From positions 7,647,532-7,711,531 of the forward strand of contig NC_052357.1 of the NCBI RefSeq assembly GCF_009727055.1: a DNA stretch of 64,000 bases, in the 5' to 3' direction. The translations under genes and the position numbers were made by a program. Under the pieces are notes generated by a model, which was given only the letters and a program-made list of their open reading frames with translations, was not told the origin of the DNA and made no database searches. This stretch comes from Benincasa hispida (Eukaryota; Streptophyta; Magnoliopsida; Cucurbitales; Cucurbitaceae). Below, in pieces: positions 60,455 through 64,000 of this stretch. How positions within the stretch are numbered: the stretch's first letter is position 1; each line of letters opens with the position of its first letter.

Positions 60455-63080
60455 TGTTGGATTTAGTGTCTTACATCTCATATATCTTGTATTTTATATT
60501 TTGAAAGAACAAATTATTTATTTAATAAAATAATAGGTATTTTGTTTGATATAGAAACTGCAATAATTCAATCCAATAACCTAAGATCCAAGGTTATGTG
60601 ATGTCATTTTAACAATATGTGGTAGACATACAAGTGGTTAATGTTCAAGTTATAACCTAAAAGGTTTGCAGTAAATGGATAAGATTGGGTGCCTTATCCT
60701 GGTAACATTGCGGATACGACCAACTTTGTAATTGTTACATGAGTGATAACTCTAAAAAATAGTTATAACTCCTAGCTTAATTTAGGTTCGTTAATGGGTT
60801 TTATGTGTTAATTGTCTTATTTTGTAGGTACCAAACAATCGAGAGGTAAAATCGAGCGTTTGGAGTTAAACAGGGTCAATTTGAATCAATTTGGAGTTGA
60901 TTGGAGCATCTAGGCTTCAAAGAAGTGAAAATGATCAATCGACCCTTGTTAGAGCGTTGCAACAATCATGCATGCATAGCTCCAATGCTTGCGCAATGCT
61001 TAATAGCAGAAGCTGAGGATGCAGGGCAGCGTCAGAATGCTACCCTTAACGTTGCAACACTACTCTTAGCATTGCAACGCTACGGATTCTTTGATGCGAT
61101 TCCCAGCTGTCCGCGCATGCCTTTCTTCAGCCCATACACAGGGTAGCGTTGCAACGCCATTCATAGGGTTGCAGTGCTGCAACTTTTTCTATAAGTACTC
61201 TCTTTGGTTTTTAGGTTAAGAGGGGATGCTGATTTTTATGGAGGCCAAGAAGAGGCCCAGTTTTTTTTCTTTCCCCTTTGTATTTTTGGTATTAATAGGT
61301 TAGTTTATGTTTTATTTTGGATTGTAATCGATGGATTGGATGATCATTCTTGATTTGGCTATGGATTAAGAGGTAAATTCGTCTAATTTCTTTGAGTAAG
61401 AGGTTCGATGCAATTTTCTTGAGAATTCCTTGATTGAATTTTATGTTCTTCAATCCCATGCTTTCTTTGAATCTTGCTATAATGCATATTTGTATTTATA
61501 TGTTGGAGTGACGAACCTATCATAATTTCATATCTCCACTAGTTAATTTCGAACTTGCACGTTTTCTTGTGTTTGTCTATGTTTGAAATCACCCTAGTGG
61601 CAAAAGATTGAATGTGAATGCTTATATTTATAGGCTAGTCTTGAATCTTACTAATGCATATTTAATCTAAATACGAAGAATATGTTGGTTAATTGAGTAA
61701 GGCTATCCGATCAATTAATTACACAATTGAATTGTAAATCGTAATGCATGTGCCTTTAATTCTATATGGCCGATATCAAACCCAATCTATTTAAATGATA
61801 ATTAGGATGATTGATTGATTTTGATTTAGTTAGTTGTCAGCCTTTGTAGAGGCTACTTAAATCGCATCAATTAGGTAGTTGTGCATGCATAGAACAAACG
61901 TTTGTTTAATTATCGAGGTCCATGATAGAAATTGCGTAGAATTCTCCCCCTTACTCTAGAAATTAGATGGAAAACATTCCTAAATTACATTTACCCCTTG
62001 CATTTTGATTTCCTGCATGTTTTCAAATTTTATCAATCAAACCAAAACCCATATTTTACTTCTTTCATAGTCAAATTTAGATTAAGAGAAATTTAATTCT
62101 TGGTTTCCCTGTGGTTCAACCTCGTACTTACCACTGTTGCTACGTTTTTGTAGTTAGGAGTAGTACAGTGTATTATAAATCTTCTTTTGTTTCACAGCCC
62201 TTTTATGGAATTAAATGGCACGAATAATGAGTTGTAAATGTTACAGATAATATGAGCCAAATTGTTCATGTGGAGACATGTGAGTGGGATATCCTGTATA
62301 AAGAGTTTATACATGATTAGACCGAAAAATGATTAGTTTCTCTTTATAACATCGTTATATGACGAAACCAATATTTCACTAGGATGACCATAGGTGACTT
62401 GACCTTAATCCTTAGTGAGTTGTAAACTCCTATTTATGAGGGAAATCCTTTGATCTTTGTGGGTGAGAATGCCCGTGTTAGCTGCTCAATAAGCTTACCA
62501 TTTTGGAGATTTGTTCGAGTACGAAGCTGGGAACACACCTACACAAGAAGAAATTTGCTCCTTCCCTATCATAGAAAAAATAGATAAATTACTCTCTTAG
62601 GAGCTGATTCCGATCTTGAACAATGAGGCCTCAGCCTTTCATTGGCTCAAGAGGTGTTAGTTTATAGTTGGACTATAAACTGTTTGTTCATTAAAGAAAT
62701 CAGTGGTACTTAAGAAGTTAGATTAACTACAGGGGTAAAAAGGTATTTTGACCCAAGTGTAGATATAAGCAATTTATGAAGGGTCGACTCGCTGTTGATT
62801 GGTTATATCCATGGACACAGAAATACATCTACAGTGCAAAGAGTACAGCTATCGATCTTTAGTGGAGTGACCAATATTTAATGAATATTGATTGAATTAA
62901 TTAAATTAATTTCATGTCATTAGAGATTCTATCTGTAGGTCCATAAGGCCCCATTGTTAGCTCGCTAAGGATAGTAAAAAGGAATGATTTGAATTGTTCA
63001 AATTAATTAAAGAAATTTTATATTAATATGATTAATATAAAGTATAGTGAATTCTGATAGATATGATCTGTAATCCAAAC
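60455..63080 (+). mobile_element. Family-C copia 3' LTR, interrupted
   Basis: TGTTGGATTTAGTGTC at 60455 follows the polypurine repeats. The LTR is collinear in many blocks with family B (GGATAAGATTGGGTGCCTTATCCTGG-type, GTGGAGACATG, AGGATGACCATAGGTGA, CAGTGGTACTTAAG) but is clearly diverged. A Gypsy-like LTR interrupts it at 60744-62226, and a family-B LTR cuts it at 63081; its end is not in view. Confidence 0.7.
60739..62231 (+). mobile_element. Gypsy-like solo LTR nested in family-C LTR, ATGAG duplication
   Basis: A 1483-bp insert (60744-62226) opens TGATAACTCTAAAAAATAG and is flanked by perfect ATGAG (60739-60743, 62227-62231). The end region contains TTCCCTGTGGTTCAACCTCG, a phrase typical of Ty3/gypsy LTR 3' ends. 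It carries repeated GTTGCAAC words including the 12-bp palindrome GCGTTGCAACGC (61146-61157), and a TATA-like CTATAAGTA near 61190. The frame at 60901-61146 is an accident of LTR sequence. Confidence 0.7.
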
Positions 63081-63762
63081 TGAAGGAACTCTTATCAAAG
63101 AGAACTTATGAGTGGAAGCAAGATCATTCCAAATTCATTGTGACAGAATTACAAGCATTCACAAACATACATACAAGTTATGCATTTCAGAACAAATTAC
63201 GACATGCTTTTAACAATATATTAAATACTAAAGAACGAGAGACTTACCTTTGAAGAACTCTTCTTCTGTCTTTCTCTCGCTCTCGTTTGGATCAGCACCT
63301 CTCGCTGTCGTTGCAATTGTCTACCCAAATCTCTCGCTGTCGCTCAACAAATGAACAGTCTTCTCCACGAACAAGCAGCCTCTCGGATACCACCACTCAG
63401 TGACCTTTGTATTCTCGGAGTGAGAATCTAAGAGGTGTGGGCTCTATTGGATTTGGTATAGGGAAGGAGGAAAGAATGATCGCATTAAACAACTAAGCAA
63501 GTCGGAGGGGTTTGTGTCTATCGTATAGACTTGTGCTTGATCGTTTAGAAAATGTGCACAATCATTTAGTAAAACAGGTTTAATTGTTTAGACGATCGTT
63601 TAGTGAATCTCGCTCAGGTGTGCGATCACTTAGTAAAAACAACATGATTGTTTAGGAAACAGCGCATGTACATGATCATTTAGGAAACACTTGGGGTTGT
63701 CGTTGTAGGCTTTCGTGAGCTAAACGATAGGCCGTGTACAACCAATGAAGCGATAATGCGAT
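63076..63762 (-). mobile_element. Family-B LTR (inverted), cut at the edge
   Basis: TGAAGGAACTCTTATC at 63081 is the reverse complement of a family-B LTR end; CAAAC (63076-63080) may be one target copy. The ACGATC/CGATCGTTTAG array is seen near 63480-63740. A further insertion interrupts it at 63763. Confidence 0.8.
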
Positions 63763-64000
63763 TGTAACACCCCGCACATTTTTTTAGTAATAATGTAATT
63801 TTAGTAACTTTATTATTTGGAATTTCAGTAATTGGTATTAGTTGGAGGGCATTTTTGGAATTTTGGACTTCAAGTGTAAGTGCGGGAATTTAATTGTTGG
63901 CGTGAAATGATTCAAATTGAAAATTAATGGCAAGAATTAATTTTCTTTTGAAACGGAAAGGAATTAAATTTTATTTCCTTTTTTGTTTTATTATTATTAT
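63763..64000 (+). mobile_element. Gypsy-like LTR start, running off the window
   Basis: TGTAACACCCCGCACATTTT is a common opening of Ty3/gypsy LTRs. It abruptly breaks the family-B sequence. The rest is beyond the window. Confidence 0.5.

Noticed and set aside
60901..61146. 81-residue frame
   Set aside because: Lies wholly within a solo LTR with exact target duplications; repeated GTTGCAAC words drive it.

Overview
The window is plant nuclear DNA, most likely from a eudicot and plausibly a cucurbit. It has AT-rich intergenic DNA, short-exon genes with GT-AG (and two GC-AG) introns, and dense nested LTR retrotransposons of Ty1/copia type. The cucurbit placement rests on the general look of the gag-pol, Harbinger and LTR families and was not tested by any search. 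No prokaryotic, organellar, CRISPR, rRNA or tRNA features were recognised.

Layout. (1) 1-31 kb is a transposon graveyard. It holds the 3' end of a copia element with its 3' LTR (family A, 950-2922), a solo LTR of a second family (B, 3322-5412) with a perfect GATAG duplication, and a 547-bp TAA-flanked MITE-like element. Next come inverted B and A LTRs, one B LTR nested in an A LTR with perfect GTCTC and GTAAC duplications, and a decayed two-gene PIF/Harbinger transposon (DDE transposase plus Myb/SANT partner) split by another B LTR. A complete but coding-dead family-B copia element spans 17892-27938 with both LTRs, a primer-binding site, a 2.6-kb leader and a polypurine tract. (2) 28-32.7 kb is very AT-rich and carries about four diverged copies of a module that also forms the promoter of the first real gene. 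(3) 32.7-51.8 kb is a gene island with four apparently intact genes: a papain-like cysteine endopeptidase (+), an IQD-family calmodulin-binding protein (+), a two-RRM hnRNP-like RNA-binding protein (+) and a cell-wall-type invertase (-). A degenerate minus-strand copia element and a 45-bp minisatellite lie between the second and third genes. (4) 52-64 kb is again mobile-element territory: a Tourist-like MITE, microsatellites, CACTA-like and Helitron-like ends, an inverted solo A LTR, and a third LTR family (C) interrupted by a Gypsy-like solo LTR and by a B LTR that is itself interrupted by another Gypsy-like LTR at the window edge.

The four genes do not form a pathway. Invertase hydrolyses apoplastic sucrose, the IQD protein probably links Ca2+/calmodulin to microtubules or scaffolds, the RRM protein handles RNA, and the protease is a secretory/vacuolar-type papain-family enzyme. 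The RRM gene promoter has a Site II (TGGGCC) cluster plus a telo-box, as seen in housekeeping/translation genes.

The most unusual structure is the palindromic ACGATCGT-type array in six of seven family-B LTRs. It lies downstream of a TATA box, hence probably in the transcribed leader, and recurs in the internal leader of the full element together with a 143-bp tandem duplication and a 12-bp-stem hairpin.
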